Assembly: GCF_900104445.1 (NCBI RefSeq)
Contig: NZ_FNJI01000004.1
Span: 1-64,000 of the forward strand
DNA: 64,000 nucleotides
Reading direction: 5' to 3'
Origin: Desulforhopalus singaporensis
GTDB lineage: Bacteria; Desulfobacterota; Desulfobulbia; Desulfobulbales; Desulfocapsaceae
Part shown: positions 15,470 through 24,324 of the stretch, one piece after another
Position numbering within the stretch: position 1 is the first letter of the stretch
Layout: each line of letters opens with the position of its first letter
Made by a program: the position numbers and the translations under genes
Notes under the pieces: generated by a model
Told to the model about the DNA's origin: nothing
Database searches by the model: none
What the model saw: only the letters and a program-made list of their open reading frames with translations

Positions 15470-16609
15470 ATGAAATTACAGTGTTTCCATTGCGGAGCAG
15501 TTGGCTCAATAGATGATTCCCATGTCGGGAGCACGGTCAAATGTCCTCAATGTCAGAAGTCGTTTGAAACCTTCGAAAATGTTCTGGAAAAAGACGGGGA
15601 AAACCGTATTGAGCTTGAGTGTCCTGCGTGCCATGTTGCCGGCAGTTCAAGCGATGCTTTCCTCGGGCGTACGGTCAAGTGTCCGGAATGCGATACCCTT
15701 TTTGTCGTTCAGGAAGATCCTGAAGATATCGAAGTGATAAAGCCTGAGTTTCTCGAGAAAGACCACGACATGGGGGAACCGGTGGCGCAGGCGGCCCCGG
15801 TGGCCCAGGCGGTTGAAGAAGACGACATTGACAGCGAAATTTTGCACGTCCTGGATGCTGCCCTGCCGGAAGTGCCTGACGAACCGGACGGGCAGATAAC
15901 TCTGTCCGGTGCCGAAATGTCACAAGACGAAGCTTTCGAAAAATCCTTTGCCGCCACTTCCGCCCATGGGATTAATGGTGAAGCGAGCACCGAAAAAAAG
16001 CTCGACCCTCAAGAGGTGGTGACCGGGGATGGAGAAGAGGAGCTCGAGCTTGAGCTCGGCGGTGACAGCGAACTTGAGATTGTCGGTGAAGATCAAGGTG
16101 ATGTCAGCGAGATCGCGGAGCTCGAGGTGGAAGGCGAGATATTTTCAGAGCAGGAAGAAGCGCCGGAAGTTTCCGCTGACGTTGATGCCGAAGAAGACGA
16201 ATTTCCGGCGGAGGTCGTCGTTGAACCGTACGGTCTTGAAAAAGAGCAGTGCTGGCAATGCGGCAAAGAGAGCGACGGCGAACATTTTATGGTGCTTGAG
16301 GGGAGAGCTTACTGCGGCGAATGCATTCCGAAAAAACATGAACCGGATGTCGATCCGGCTGATCCGGACGGCCTTGGCCTGGCAGAACGGGTAGCCGAGG
16401 CGGCGGGAATAGGCGGTGCTGGTGCGGCAGCTGCCGAAAAAGAGCAGGCGGCAGATGTCGGCGACAGTGATGACGAAATAGAAAGCTGTCATGTTGGCGA
16501 AGCCGGGGCACAGTCACAGAAGAGTAAATCCGCCAGAGTGCTTTTGGTGGCAGGAGCTGCTGCTGTGATTATTGCGATCCTGGCTTTATGGGGGCTGGGG
16601 TTGCTGTAA
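15470..16609 (+). CDS. Zinc-ribbon membrane protein with acidic linker
   Basis: 379 residues. Two MJ0042-type zinc ribbons open the protein (CFHCG-x19-CPQCQKSF and CPACH-x19-CPECDTLF). A third CxxC pair stands near residue 262 (CWQCGKESDG ... YCGEC). Between them lies a long, highly acidic, low-complexity stretch rich in Glu and Asp (about 90-255). The C-terminus ends in a single hydrophobic helix (about 358-379), so the protein is probably tail-anchored with the zinc ribbons in the cytoplasm. MJ0042 ribbons occur in many deltaproteobacterial proteins with sensory or scaffolding roles. The function is unknown. An NfeD-like gene starts 57 bases downstream, so the two may share a membrane-associated role. 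Confidence 0.8.
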   Translation: MKLQCFHCGAVGSIDDSHVGSTVKCPQCQKSFETFENVLEKDGENRIELECPACHVAGSSSDAFLGRTVKCPECDTLFVVQEDPEDIEVIKPEFLEKDHDMGEPVAQAAPVAQAVEEDDIDSEILHVLDAALPEVPDEPDGQITLSGAEMSQDEAFEKSFAATSAHGINGEASTEKKLDPQEVVTGDGEEELELELGGDSELEIVGEDQGDVSEIAELEVEGEIFSEQEEAPEVSADVDAEEDEFPAEVVVEPYGLEKEQCWQCGKESDGEHFMVLEGRAYCGECIPKKHEPDVDPADPDGLGLAERVAEAAGIGGAGAAAAEKEQAADVGDSDDEIESCHVGEAGAQSQKSKSARVLLVAGAAAVIIAILALWGLGLL

Positions 16610-16665
16610 CTCCTGCGCAAGTACGGCACAGCTGTTTTGTTGATTATAGAGGTGTTGCTTTGGAT

Positions 16666-17121
16666 ATGAACGATCCTGCACTTTACTGGTTTATTATTGG
16701 GGTAATGCTGGGTTTTATGGGACTTGTCCTGCCGGGTTTTGTGCTTTTGGTTTTCGGGTTCGGAGCCGTCGTCACTTCAGCTGTCGCCTGGTTCACTTCC
16801 GTGCCGATAGCCGGACAGCTTGGACTTTTTATCGTTTCTTCCGTTCTCGGCCTGCTGGTGATGGATAACTTTATCAAAAAGCGTTTTCCCGGTGACAGTG
16901 GTGCGGATGCTGCGGTGGAGGATGAACAGGAACAGGTCGTGTTGCAGGCGGTCCCGGGGGATCGTGGGGTGGTGTCTGCGGCGATCGACCCGCCGGAGGA
17001 AGGAAGGATAAAGTATTCCGGTATCTGTTGGCGGGCGACGGCAGACGAATTTATCGAGGAAGGTGAGATCATTTCGGTGGTTTATCAAAAGGACCTGGTT
17101 GTCCATGTCGAAAAAATATGA
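16666..17121 (+). CDS. NfeD-like membrane protein
   Basis: About 152 residues from the ATG at 16666. A TTG two codons upstream (16660) is better spaced from AGAGGTG and may be the true start. Three or four membrane helices fill the first 75 residues (WFIIGVMLGFMGLVLPGFVLLVFGFGAVVTS). They are followed by a linker and a C-terminal OB-fold domain of about 60 residues (GDRGVVSAAIDPPEEGRIKYSG ... GEIISVVYQKDLVVHVEKI). Such proteins usually partner a membrane SPFH protein or a ClpP-class protease. No stomatin gene is adjacent; the neighbour is the zinc-ribbon membrane protein. Confidence 0.86.
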   Translation: MNDPALYWFIIGVMLGFMGLVLPGFVLLVFGFGAVVTSAVAWFTSVPIAGQLGLFIVSSVLGLLVMDNFIKKRFPGDSGADAAVEDEQEQVVLQAVPGDRGVVSAAIDPPEEGRIKYSGICWRATADEFIEEGEIISVVYQKDLVVHVEKI

Positions 17122-17216
17122 CCGAACGCCCGGAATATTGAGGCAATACCTGTAATAGCAGCTGTGTGGTTGCTTTCGTCTTTTTCTTTTATTTGAAATA
17201 CGACCTGTCGTTGCTG

Positions 17217-17265
17217 TTGACAACCCAATGTCGTTGTACTATATATTGCCATATGGAAATATGGC
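17217..17265 (+). promoter_or_regulatory. arsR-operon promoter and operator
   Basis: TTGACA (17217-17222), exactly 17 bases, then TATATA (17240-17245): a near-consensus sigma-70 promoter. Two bases further is a perfect inverted repeat, GCCATAT-GGAA-ATATGGC (17248-17265), covering the expected transcription start. A site here would let the first gene product, an ArsR/SmtB repressor, block initiation. The start codon is 16 bases beyond. Confidence 0.85.
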
Positions 17266-17280
17266 TAAATAGGAGTGAGT

Positions 17281-17625
17281 ATGAAATCGTTTATCCGCGT
17301 CATGAAAGCGCTGTCCGATCCCAGCAGGATCAAAATAATTAAAATGCTGCAGCATAAAGAACTCTGCGTCTGCGAACTTACGGCAGCGCTCGGGCTTGCC
17401 CAGCCAACCGTCTCCAAGCACCTGAAGCAGTTGGAGGATGCGGGCCTGGTGGGATTTGAGAAGGACGGGACCTGGGTTAACTACAGGTTGGCCGCCGAAA
17501 GTGAGTCACCCTACGCAGAGGTAATGCTCGGACAGCTTCGCGAGTGGCTCGATGACGACAAGGAGATTGTCGAACTGGTTCTGCGGCTGCCGTCCTTGGA
17601 CCGACAAAGAATAACCGCCGCCTGA
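17281..17625 (+). CDS. ArsR/SmtB-family metalloregulator
   Basis: 114 residues from the ATG at 17281, placed 5 bases after AGGAG; a GTG two codons earlier overlaps that site. It is a winged-helix repressor with the recognition helix in LGLAQPTVSKHLKQLEDAGLV. The alpha-3 motif ELCVCEL places Cys29 and Cys31 as in As(III)/Sb(III)-responsive ArsR (the ELCVCDL box), so it should sense a soft thiophilic metal or metalloid. It heads an operon with a DUF318-type permease and a CxxC thioredoxin-like protein. A perfect 7-bp inverted repeat upstream is its likely operator, so it is probably autoregulated. Confidence 0.93.
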   Translation: MKSFIRVMKALSDPSRIKIIKMLQHKELCVCELTAALGLAQPTVSKHLKQLEDAGLVGFEKDGTWVNYRLAAESESPYAEVMLGQLREWLDDDKEIVELVLRLPSLDRQRITAA

Positions 17626-17652
17626 TTTCAATTGCAGAAGAGGAATTTTGTC

Positions 17653-18951
17653 ATGGAGTGGGAAAGAGAGTGGAAGCCGCTGGTCGCCGTAATTTTGGTT
17701 TTCGGCGCTTGTTATTATCTGCCGGTCGGATACGGCCGCTTCGACAATGCGTTAGCGGAAGCGCTGCATCTTGTCAAATGGTACGCCCGTGAGCATGTTC
17801 TGCTCTGCCTGGTGCCTGCTTTTTTCATTGCCGGCGCCATAGCCGTTTTCGTAAGCCAGACCTCCGTCTTAAAGTACCTCGGACCAACCGCCAACAAGGT
17901 GATCGCCTATGGCGTGGCGTCGGTTTCCGGGACTGTACTGGCGGTCTGCTCATGTACGATTTTACCCCTTTTTGCAGGTATTTACCGGATGGGGGCGGGG
18001 CTGGGTCCGGCCACCGCGTTTCTCTATGCAGGGCCTGCAATCAACGTTCTTGCCATTATCCTGACAGCCAGGATCCTCGGTCCGGAAATCGGGACCGCCA
18101 GAGCCGTCGGCGCGATTTTTTTCTCCATCGTGATCGGGTTGATAATGCATTTGCTTTTTGCCGGAGAGGAAAAGGAAAAAGCGGCGGTCCAGGCGGCTTT
18201 GCCGGAAGATGAGGCTGTCAGGCCCCTGTGGCAGAATGCACTCTATTTCTCCGCCATGATCGGCATCCTGGTTTTTGCCAACTGGTCCAGGCCGGAAGAT
18301 TCCCAGGGGCTCTGGCACCTGATCTACAGCAACAAGTGGCTGATTACCTCGTTGTTTTCCATCGCTCTTACCGTTATTCTCGTGTCATGGTACAATTTGC
18401 CGAAATGGCAGGTTGTCTTGGCCGTCGTTCCGGTGGTGGTTCTTGCGCTTGTTGCCGGCAACCACCCGGCCATCGTCTTTGTCGCCGCGGTTGTCGGCCT
18501 GTCGGCGGTCATCAGCGACCGTGAGGATGAGTCCGGTGAGTGGTTCAGGGAATCATGGGGATTCGCCAAGCAGATCCTTCCGCTGCTTCTGCTCGGCGTG
18601 CTGATCGCCGGAATGCTCCTCGGCCGTCCGGGCAACGAGGGGCTTATTCCCTCGGAATGGGTTGGACGGGCGGTGGGAGGGAATTCGCTCCTGGCCAATT
18701 TTGCAGCCTCCTTTGCCGGGGCCTTCATGTATTTTGCAACCCTGACCGAAGTGCCTATCCTGCAGGGGCTCATAGGCAACGGAATGGGCAAGGGACCCGC
18801 GCTGGCTCTGCTTCTGGCTGGCCCTGCGCTGTCTTTGCCCAACATGCTGGTCATCAGGAGTATCATGGGCACCAAAAAGACCATAATCTTTGTCGTGCTC
18901 GTCATAATAATGGCAACCGTCAGCGGTTATCTGTACGGAACGCTGTTTTAA
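17653..18951 (+). CDS. DUF318/UPF0718-type permease (SO_0444/ArsP-like efflux)
   Basis: 432 residues from the ATG at 17653, with AGAGGAA 7 bases upstream. Two sets of about four to five membrane helices are separated by a charged cytoplasmic loop (EEKEKAAVQAALPEDE). The N-terminal half contains the family signature VCSCTILPLFAGIYRMGAGLGPATAFLYAGPA. The C-terminal half repeats it in weaker form (YFATLTEVPILQGLIGNGMGKGPALALLLAGPALS). The family includes the organoarsenical exporter ArsP and heavy-metal efflux proteins. The arsR neighbour suggests efflux of a thiophilic metal or metalloid. It starts 27 bases after arsR and is cotranscribed. Confidence 0.88.
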   Translation: MEWEREWKPLVAVILVFGACYYLPVGYGRFDNALAEALHLVKWYAREHVLLCLVPAFFIAGAIAVFVSQTSVLKYLGPTANKVIAYGVASVSGTVLAVCSCTILPLFAGIYRMGAGLGPATAFLYAGPAINVLAIILTARILGPEIGTARAVGAIFFSIVIGLIMHLLFAGEEKEKAAVQAALPEDEAVRPLWQNALYFSAMIGILVFANWSRPEDSQGLWHLIYSNKWLITSLFSIALTVILVSWYNLPKWQVVLAVVPVVVLALVAGNHPAIVFVAAVVGLSAVISDREDESGEWFRESWGFAKQILPLLLLGVLIAGMLLGRPGNEGLIPSEWVGRAVGGNSLLANFAASFAGAFMYFATLTEVPILQGLIGNGMGKGPALALLLAGPALSLPNMLVIRSIMGTKKTIIFVVLVIIMATVSGYLYGTLF

Positions 18952-18988
18952 ATATTTTTCGTAACCGAAACTTACAGGGAGTGAGTCT

Positions 18989-19219
18989 ATGGACATCAAA
19001 GTGTGTGGACCCGGATGTGCGAAGTGTCATGAAGCCGAACGGCTCGTCAGCGAGGCTGTAAAAGAGGCAGGGGTTGAAGCGACCATTGAAAAAGTAACCG
19101 ATTTCAACGCCATAGCCGGGTATGGAGTGTTTTCCACTCCGGCGGTGATCGTCGACGGGGAAGTCAAGTGTGTCGGCAAGGTGCCGACGAAGAAGGAAAT
19201 CCGGAAGTGGATAGGTTGA
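18989..19219 (+). CDS. Small thioredoxin-like redox-active disulfide protein
   Basis: 76 residues, belonging to the TM0996/MTH895 group of miniature thioredoxins. The active site is the CAKC of the N-terminal DIKVCGPGCAKCHEAERL; a preceding GPGC adds a cysteine. The cis-proline loop FSTPAVIVDGE is intact. These proteins commonly end arsR-permease operons, where they may pass thiols or metal to the exporter. It starts 37 bases after the permease and has a GGGAG ribosome-binding site. Nothing suggests a defect. Confidence 0.9.
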   Translation: MDIKVCGPGCAKCHEAERLVSEAVKEAGVEATIEKVTDFNAIAGYGVFSTPAVIVDGEVKCVGKVPTKKEIRKWIG

Positions 19220-19258
19220 AGCTGCAGCACGGTGGACCGTGGCGACAAGGAGAAGCGC

Positions 19259-20245
19259 GTGAACCGGGATACGGACGTTCAAGGGGACGGGGATAACAGG
19301 TGCAGTGAAAAACGTTGTAACAGGGTAAGACCGACCGCTGTGAACTCTTTTGAGAAAAAGCTTCCCATGGTCGTGGTGCACCTGATGATGCTGGTCTGCG
19401 CAATACTCGTGTCCACATCTTTTACCGTGGGCGCCGCCATCACCGCGGCGCTTGATCCCGCCCTGCTGACACTGGTCCGGTTCTGTTTTGCCGCCCTTCT
19501 TTTTGCACCGATCGTGTATTACCGGTACGGTTTCTGCTTCTCCTGGTCCCTGCTGTGGCGGTGTGGTGTCATAAGCGGCTGCCTGGTCGTGTTTTTCTGC
19601 TGCATGTTCTTGTCGCTGAGGTATACCAGCGCCCTGAACACAAGCGTTATTTTTGCCCTGGTTCCGTCAATTTCCTGTATTTACTCTCTGGTGATCATCG
19701 GCGAGCGGCTCGGCAGAGAACAGATGATCGCCCTGGGCTGCGGACTTTTCGGGGTTGTCTGGGTCATCTTCCGGGGTGATCTCTCGTTGTTGCTGACGAT
19801 GCAGTGGAACAAGGGGGATCTTATCTTTTTGACCGGTTGTCTTTTTATGGGGCTGTATACTCCGCTTATCAAGCTGCTGCACCGCGGCGAGTCGATGGCG
19901 GTGATGACGTTCTGGGTTCTGGTGAGCGGCTCGGCCTGGCTGCTGATGTATGGGGGATATCGGCTGCTGACCACCGATCTTCTGCAGGTTCCCATGTTCG
20001 CTTGGGGCGGTATCCTCTATCTGGCGATATTTACCACCATTGTCACCTTTTTCCTCACCCAGTATTCGGTGCCGTATCTGGGGGCGACACGGGTCATGGC
20101 CTATTCTTATCTTTACCCGGGCCTGGTGCTGGTGATCGATCTGCTGCTGGGGCACGGTCTTCCCCCCCTCAGGGTTCTTCCCGGGGTGGTGGTGGTTCTG
20201 GTTGCCATGGTGGTGTTGATGAGTGCAAAAGACGACAGGGGATAA
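19259..20245 (+). CDS. EamA-family (DMT) transporter
   Basis: About 328 residues. I chose the GTG at 19259 because AAGGAG lies 6 bases upstream. A GTG at 19340 just before the first helix is an alternative that would remove a hydrophilic N-terminal extension of 27 residues. Ten membrane helices form two EamA repeats (FTVGAAITAALDPALLTLVRF in repeat 1; QYSVPYLGATRVMAYSYLYPG in repeat 2). It follows the arsR operon by 40 bases and may be transcribed with it, but its substrate need not be a metal. It belongs to the PecM/YtfF-like branch typical of metabolite export. Confidence 0.83.
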   Translation: MNRDTDVQGDGDNRCSEKRCNRVRPTAVNSFEKKLPMVVVHLMMLVCAILVSTSFTVGAAITAALDPALLTLVRFCFAALLFAPIVYYRYGFCFSWSLLWRCGVISGCLVVFFCCMFLSLRYTSALNTSVIFALVPSISCIYSLVIIGERLGREQMIALGCGLFGVVWVIFRGDLSLLLTMQWNKGDLIFLTGCLFMGLYTPLIKLLHRGESMAVMTFWVLVSGSAWLLMYGGYRLLTTDLLQVPMFAWGGILYLAIFTTIVTFFLTQYSVPYLGATRVMAYSYLYPGLVLVIDLLLGHGLPPLRVLPGVVVVLVAMVVLMSAKDDRG

Positions 20246-20268
20246 CCGGTGTTGTTAAACTTTCTCCT

Positions 20269-21054
20269 CTATTTCTCTTCCAGCTTGAGATAGAGATCCC
20301 CACGACCATAGGGGCCCGGCCGGCCTTTTCCCTTCAGGCGAAGTTTCTGGCCCGCTTTTGAGCCGGGCGGTATCCTGACCTTCAGGGTCTGCTCTCCATG
20401 TTCCCCGTAAACCAGGATCTGGACGGTTTTGCCATGGGTGAGCTCAACAACAGACAACGGGGTATGGTAGGTAATGTCGTACTCTTTGAGATGGGAGGCG
20501 CTGTTGTTTTCGGTCCGGCCGTGATTTTTTTTGTGACCGCCCAAGAGATTGCCGACCTTGTTTGAGATCGATTTCAGCACGCCCCCCTGGTGGGTCAATC
20601 TTTTTTTGGCCGAGCCTGTCAACAATGGACCGGCAAGTGAGCCTATCAGGAAAATTCCCCCGAGAAACATGCTGCCTTTACCGCCGAAAAAACTTTTCCT
20701 GATAAAATGAGAGTTGTGGCGAAACCCGGATTTCTGGAACTCGCGCAACAGCCCGCTGAACATCTGCTGAAAGCGAGGATCCTGGAAAAGATCCCGCAGG
20801 ATATCTTCCTGGCTGTAGGAGAATCCTGATGAATACGTTGTGCCGTTTTGTCGGCATGCGTTGTATTCCCTTCTCTTGACCGGGTCGGTCAAAACCCCGT
20901 AGGCTTCGGCCACCTCCTTGAACCGTTCTTCCGCGGTGGGATCATCGGGATTCCTGTCCGGGTGAAATCTCATGGCGAGCTTTCGATAGTTGGACCTGAT
21001 TTCTTCATCGGTACAGTTTGGGGAAACACCCAGGATCTGGTAATAGTCTTTCAT
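20269..21054 (-). CDS. DnaJ-domain co-chaperone with partial C-terminal domain
   Basis: 261 residues. The J-domain (1-70) starts [27 protein letters not shown] and contains the HPD tripeptide (FHPDRNP) needed to stimulate DnaK. There is no zinc-finger cysteine region. A Gly-rich hydrophobic stretch (about 122-145) could be a membrane segment. The final 65 residues resemble the last beta-sandwich of DnaJ/CbpA ([31 protein letters not shown]). It is a class C or CbpA-like co-chaperone, perhaps membrane-associated. It is transcribed alone, leftward, with a promoter region of about 250 bases shared with the divergent TVP38/FAD gene. Confidence 0.88.
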   Translation of the reverse strand: MKDYYQILGVSPNCTDEEIRSNYRKLAMRFHPDRNPDDPTAEERFKEVAEAYGVLTDPVKRREYNACRQNGTTYSSGFSYSQEDILRDLFQDPRFQQMFSGLLREFQKSGFRHNSHFIRKSFFGGKGSMFLGGIFLIGSLAGPLLTGSAKKRLTHQGGVLKSISNKVGNLLGGHKKNHGRTENNSASHLKEYDITYHTPLSVVELTHGKTVQILVYGEHGEQTLKVRIPPGSKAGQKLRLKGKGRPGPYGRGDLYLKLEEK

Positions 21055-21312
21055 TGCTCAGCTATCTGAAAAGGCCAATATCTGTCGACGGTTATCGATG
21101 TTGCTGCCTATGCCGCCTGTTCTTGCCGCCGGCTGCAGGAAAAAGCGGGTGTGTCTGCAACACCCTACAATAGTAAGACTGTTCCGGTAAAATGACAATT
21201 ATTTCTCGTTAACCCTGGAAAAGTGTAAAGAAGAGCAATAGGTTATTGTTACATTACATTTGCATTAACGGTGGTGCCGGCAGGCGGCACCTTGCCAGGA
21301 AAGGTCGGGAAA

Positions 21313-23463
21313 ATGAAAAAAATAGTTATCGTTACCGCAATAATTGCAGCCGTCGTCGGGTTCTTTGTGCTTGGCCTTGATCAGGTCCTGACCCTGGAGA
21401 ACATCAAGGCGCGGCAGGCCGAGCTGACCGGGATGGTCAACAGGGAACCGGTTGTTGCAAGTGTCGTCTATTTTTCGGTCTACACCGCGGTAACGGCTCT
21501 CTCCCTTCCGGGGGCGGTCGTCATGACTCTTGCCGGAGGCGGTATTTTCGGCCTGGTGTGGGGTTTTGTCCTGGTGTCGTTTGCCTCGAGCTGCGGGGCG
21601 ACTCTTGCCTTTCTTGTTTCCCGTCATCTTTTCAGGGAGAGCGTGCAGGCGCGTTTCGGTGAAAAGCTGGCCGCCATAAACAGAGGTGTTGAACGTGAAG
21701 GACCGCTTTATCTCTTCACCCTTCGCCTGGTCCCTGTTTTCCCGTTTTTTATCATCAATATTGTGATGGGGCTTACCCCGATCAGGACCTTCACCTACTA
21801 CTGGGTCAGCCAGGTCGGGATGATTGCCGGAACGCTGGTGTATGTCAATGCCGGCACCCAGCTGGCAAAACTTGACAGCATCGGGGGAATCCTCTCCCCG
21901 GGACTTCTCGCCTCTTTTACCCTGCTCGGTCTTTTTCCCCTCGCGGCGAAAAAGACAACGACACTCATCAGGAAGAAAATGGTCTACCGGGGCTGGAATA
22001 AACCCCGGATTTTTGATCGCAATCTTGTCGTCATAGGCGCAGGAGCGGCGGGGCTTGTCAGTTCGTACATCGGTGCGGCAGTACGAGCCAGGGTTACCCT
22101 GGTCGAGGCGCACAAGATGGGCGGCGACTGTCTGAACTACGGGTGCGTGCCCAGCAAGGCGCTGATCAAAAGCGGTAAAATAGCGCATTACCTGAGAAAT
22201 GCAGATCGCTACGGCCTGAACAGGGTGGAGCCGCAATTTGTCTTTAAAAAAGTGATGGAACGTGTCCACCGGATCATAGCCAGGGTTGAACCCCATGACA
22301 GCGCCCAACGGTATACCGCCATGGGGGTTGAAGTGATTGAGGGATATGCAAGGATTGTCGACCCCTGGACCGTGGACATCGAGCTTTTGGAGGGAAAGCG
22401 GGTAAAATTGACCACCCGCTCGATAATCATCGCCGCTGGAGCCGAGCCGATCGTTCCTTCTCTGCCCGGCATGGAGAATTCCGGGTACCTTACCAGTGCA
22501 ACCATGTGGGATGCGCTGGCCGCCTGCGATGAACTTCCGGAAAGGATAGTCGTCCTCGGAGGAGGACCGATCGGCTGTGAACTGTCCCAGTGCTTCGCCC
22601 GCCTGGGAGGCCAGGTGACGCAGGTTCAGCGGGGAGCCAGGCTGCTGGTGAAAGAGGATGAAGATGTCTCCTTCTTTGCAAGAGAGACCCTTGAACGTGA
22701 CGGGGTGCAGGTCCTGACCGGTAATAAGCCGGTGCGCTGCGTCCAGGACGAGAGGGGAAAAGCAATCGTCGTCGCCGGGGAAAAAGGGGAAAAAAGGCTG
22801 GAGTACGACATGCTGATCTGTGCGGTGGGGCGTAGCGCAAGACTTGCCGGTTACGGCCTGGAGGAGCTCGGGATCAAAACCGGCAAAACGGTGCTCACCA
22901 ATGAATACCTTGAGACCCTGTTCCCCAATATCTACGCCGCAGGCGATGTGGCGGGTCCCTATCAGTTTACTCATGTGGCGGGACATCAGGCCTGGTATGC
23001 TGCGGTCAATGCTCTTTTCGGCGGGTTGAGAAAGTTCAAGGCGGATTATTCGGTGATCCCCAGGACCACGTTCATTGATCCGGAGATTGCCGGGGTCGGC
23101 CTTAACGAGCAGCAAGCCCGGTTGAAAAATATCGGGTACGAACTGACTACCTTTGGTCTCGACGAGCTTGACCGGGCCATCGCCGACGGGTCGGCCCGGG
23201 GGTTCGTCAAAGTTCTTACCGTGCCGGGAAAAGATAAAATACTGGGGGTTACCATCGTCGGCGAGCATGGCGGAGAGCTGCTCTCCGAGTTCGTTTTGGC
23301 CATGAAGCATGGCCTGGGCCTTAATAAGATTCTCTCTACCATCCACACCTACCCGACCTTTTCCGAGGCGAATAAATATGTCGCGGCAGAGTGGAAAAAG
23401 ACGCATGTTCCTGAAAAAATGGTTGGCTGGATTGAAAAATATCATGCCTGGAAGAGGGGGTAG
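21313..23463 (+). CDS. Fusion of TVP38/TMEM64 membrane domain and FAD disulfide oxidoreductase
   Basis: 716 residues from the ATG at 21313. The first 215 residues are a TVP38/TMEM64 (DedA-like, VTT) membrane domain with LSLPGAVVMTLAGGGIFG and the LRLVPVFPFFIINIVMGLTP re-entrant motif. From about residue 235 comes a complete class I pyridine nucleotide-disulfide oxidoreductase, related to mercuric reductase and lipoamide dehydrogenase. It has the FAD motif GAGAAG (242-247), redox pair CLNYGC (Cys273, Cys278), NAD-binding VVLGGGPIGCE, the second FAD site YAAGDVAG, and the C-terminal HTYPTFSE (His678, Glu685). All catalytic residues are present, so it should transfer electrons from NAD(P)H to a membrane-side disulfide or quinone-like acceptor. 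A DUF547 gene starts 6 bases later. This domain fusion is known elsewhere, but its substrate is not. Confidence 0.92.
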   Translation: MKKIVIVTAIIAAVVGFFVLGLDQVLTLENIKARQAELTGMVNREPVVASVVYFSVYTAVTALSLPGAVVMTLAGGGIFGLVWGFVLVSFASSCGATLAFLVSRHLFRESVQARFGEKLAAINRGVEREGPLYLFTLRLVPVFPFFIINIVMGLTPIRTFTYYWVSQVGMIAGTLVYVNAGTQLAKLDSIGGILSPGLLASFTLLGLFPLAAKKTTTLIRKKMVYRGWNKPRIFDRNLVVIGAGAAGLVSSYIGAAVRARVTLVEAHKMGGDCLNYGCVPSKALIKSGKIAHYLRNADRYGLNRVEPQFVFKKVMERVHRIIARVEPHDSAQRYTAMGVEVIEGYARIVDPWTVDIELLEGKRVKLTTRSIIIAAGAEPIVPSLPGMENSGYLTSATMWDALAACDELPERIVVLGGGPIGCELSQCFARLGGQVTQVQRGARLLVKEDEDVSFFARETLERDGVQVLTGNKPVRCVQDERGKAIVVAGEKGEKRLEYDMLICAVGRSARLAGYGLEELGIKTGKTVLTNEYLETLFPNIYAAGDVAGPYQFTHVAGHQAWYAAVNALFGGLRKFKADYSVIPRTTFIDPEIAGVGLNEQQARLKNIGYELTTFGLDELDRAIADGSARGFVKVLTVPGKDKILGVTIVGEHGGELLSEFVLAMKHGLGLNKILSTIHTYPTFSEANKYVAAEWKKTHVPEKMVGWIEKYHAWKRG

Positions 23464-23469
23464 CCGGTT

Positions 23470-24267
23470 ATGGTTAAAAATCTGATCGTCGCTGCCGTGT
23501 TGTTGTTCTCTGCTGTCGCCGACGCGCAGGAATTCGATCATGCAGTATGGGACAAGCTGTTGCGGGAAAACGTGGTCGTCTACCGAGACGGCAAGGTTAC
23601 CAGAGTCGATTATCGCGCGTTGGCGAAGCGGCGTCACCAGCTGCACCTCTACCTCGACCAGCTTGCGGCGGTGGAGAAAGAGCGTTTTGACACCTGGGAT
23701 GAAAACGAACAGCTGGCCTTTCTTATCAATGTCTACAACAGCTGGACGGTGGAGCTGGTCTTGACCCGGTACCCGGATCTTGACTCCATCAAGGAGCTCG
23801 GGTCGCTGTTGAGATCCCCCTGGAAAAAGAAAATAATAGCGTTGTTTGGCGGTACATACAGCCTCGACGATATCGAACACGGTTTTATCAGGGGAACCGA
23901 TCGCTACAGGGAGGTCCGGATCCATTTTGCGGTGAATTGTGGCAGCATCGGCTGCCCGGCCCTGCGTGGCGAAGCGTATACCGGAGCAAGGCTTGAAACC
24001 CAGCTTGAGGATGCGACCAGGCTGTTTCTGCAGGACAGGGACCGCAACCGGTTGGAGGACGACGTGCTGAAGCTGTCCTCTCTTTTTAAATGGTACAGGG
24101 AAGATTTTGCCAAGGGCTGGCAGGGATATGACAGTCTGGCCGGGTTTGTAGCAAACTACCGGCAGGATCTCGGGCTGTCTGTCCAGGATGCCAGGGATCT
24201 GGCCTCCGGCCGCCTGGCGGTCTTTTTCCTGGAATATGACTGGCGACTCAATGACCTTGGTCGCTAA
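23470..24267 (+). CDS. Exported DUF547 protein
   Basis: 265 residues with a clear signal peptide (1-19, ending ADAQ). The mature part is a DUF547 domain: YRDGKVTRVDYRAL, the hallmark ENEQLAFLINVYNSWTVELVL, SPWKKKIIALFGGTYSLDDIEHGFIRG, and HFAVNCGSIGCPALRGEAYTGA. The conserved N-Y/A-N and NC..S..CP elements suggest a catalytic fold resembling papain-like peptidases, but no activity is established. It starts 6 bases after the TVP38/FAD fusion and is surely in the same operon; this pair recurs in other bacteria. The two products meet at the outer face of the inner membrane, so a joint thiol/redox function is plausible. Confidence 0.88.
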   Translation: MVKNLIVAAVLLFSAVADAQEFDHAVWDKLLRENVVVYRDGKVTRVDYRALAKRRHQLHLYLDQLAAVEKERFDTWDENEQLAFLINVYNSWTVELVLTRYPDLDSIKELGSLLRSPWKKKIIALFGGTYSLDDIEHGFIRGTDRYREVRIHFAVNCGSIGCPALRGEAYTGARLETQLEDATRLFLQDRDRNRLEDDVLKLSSLFKWYREDFAKGWQGYDSLAGFVANYRQDLGLSVQDARDLASGRLAVFFLEYDWRLNDLGR

Positions 24268-24324
24268 CTTCGCTGGCTATCCTTTATCTGCTGGCGGGTG
24301 GGGGAAAAACAGGCCCCTCTGGCG

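Noticed and set aside
21265-23925. Very long open frame (886 codons) on the minus strand
   Set aside because: It lies almost fully antisense to the TVP38/FAD fusion gene, which has convincing domains. The antisense frame matches no family I recognise and reads as a Gly/Asp/His/Arg-rich shadow, typical of GC-rich DNA.
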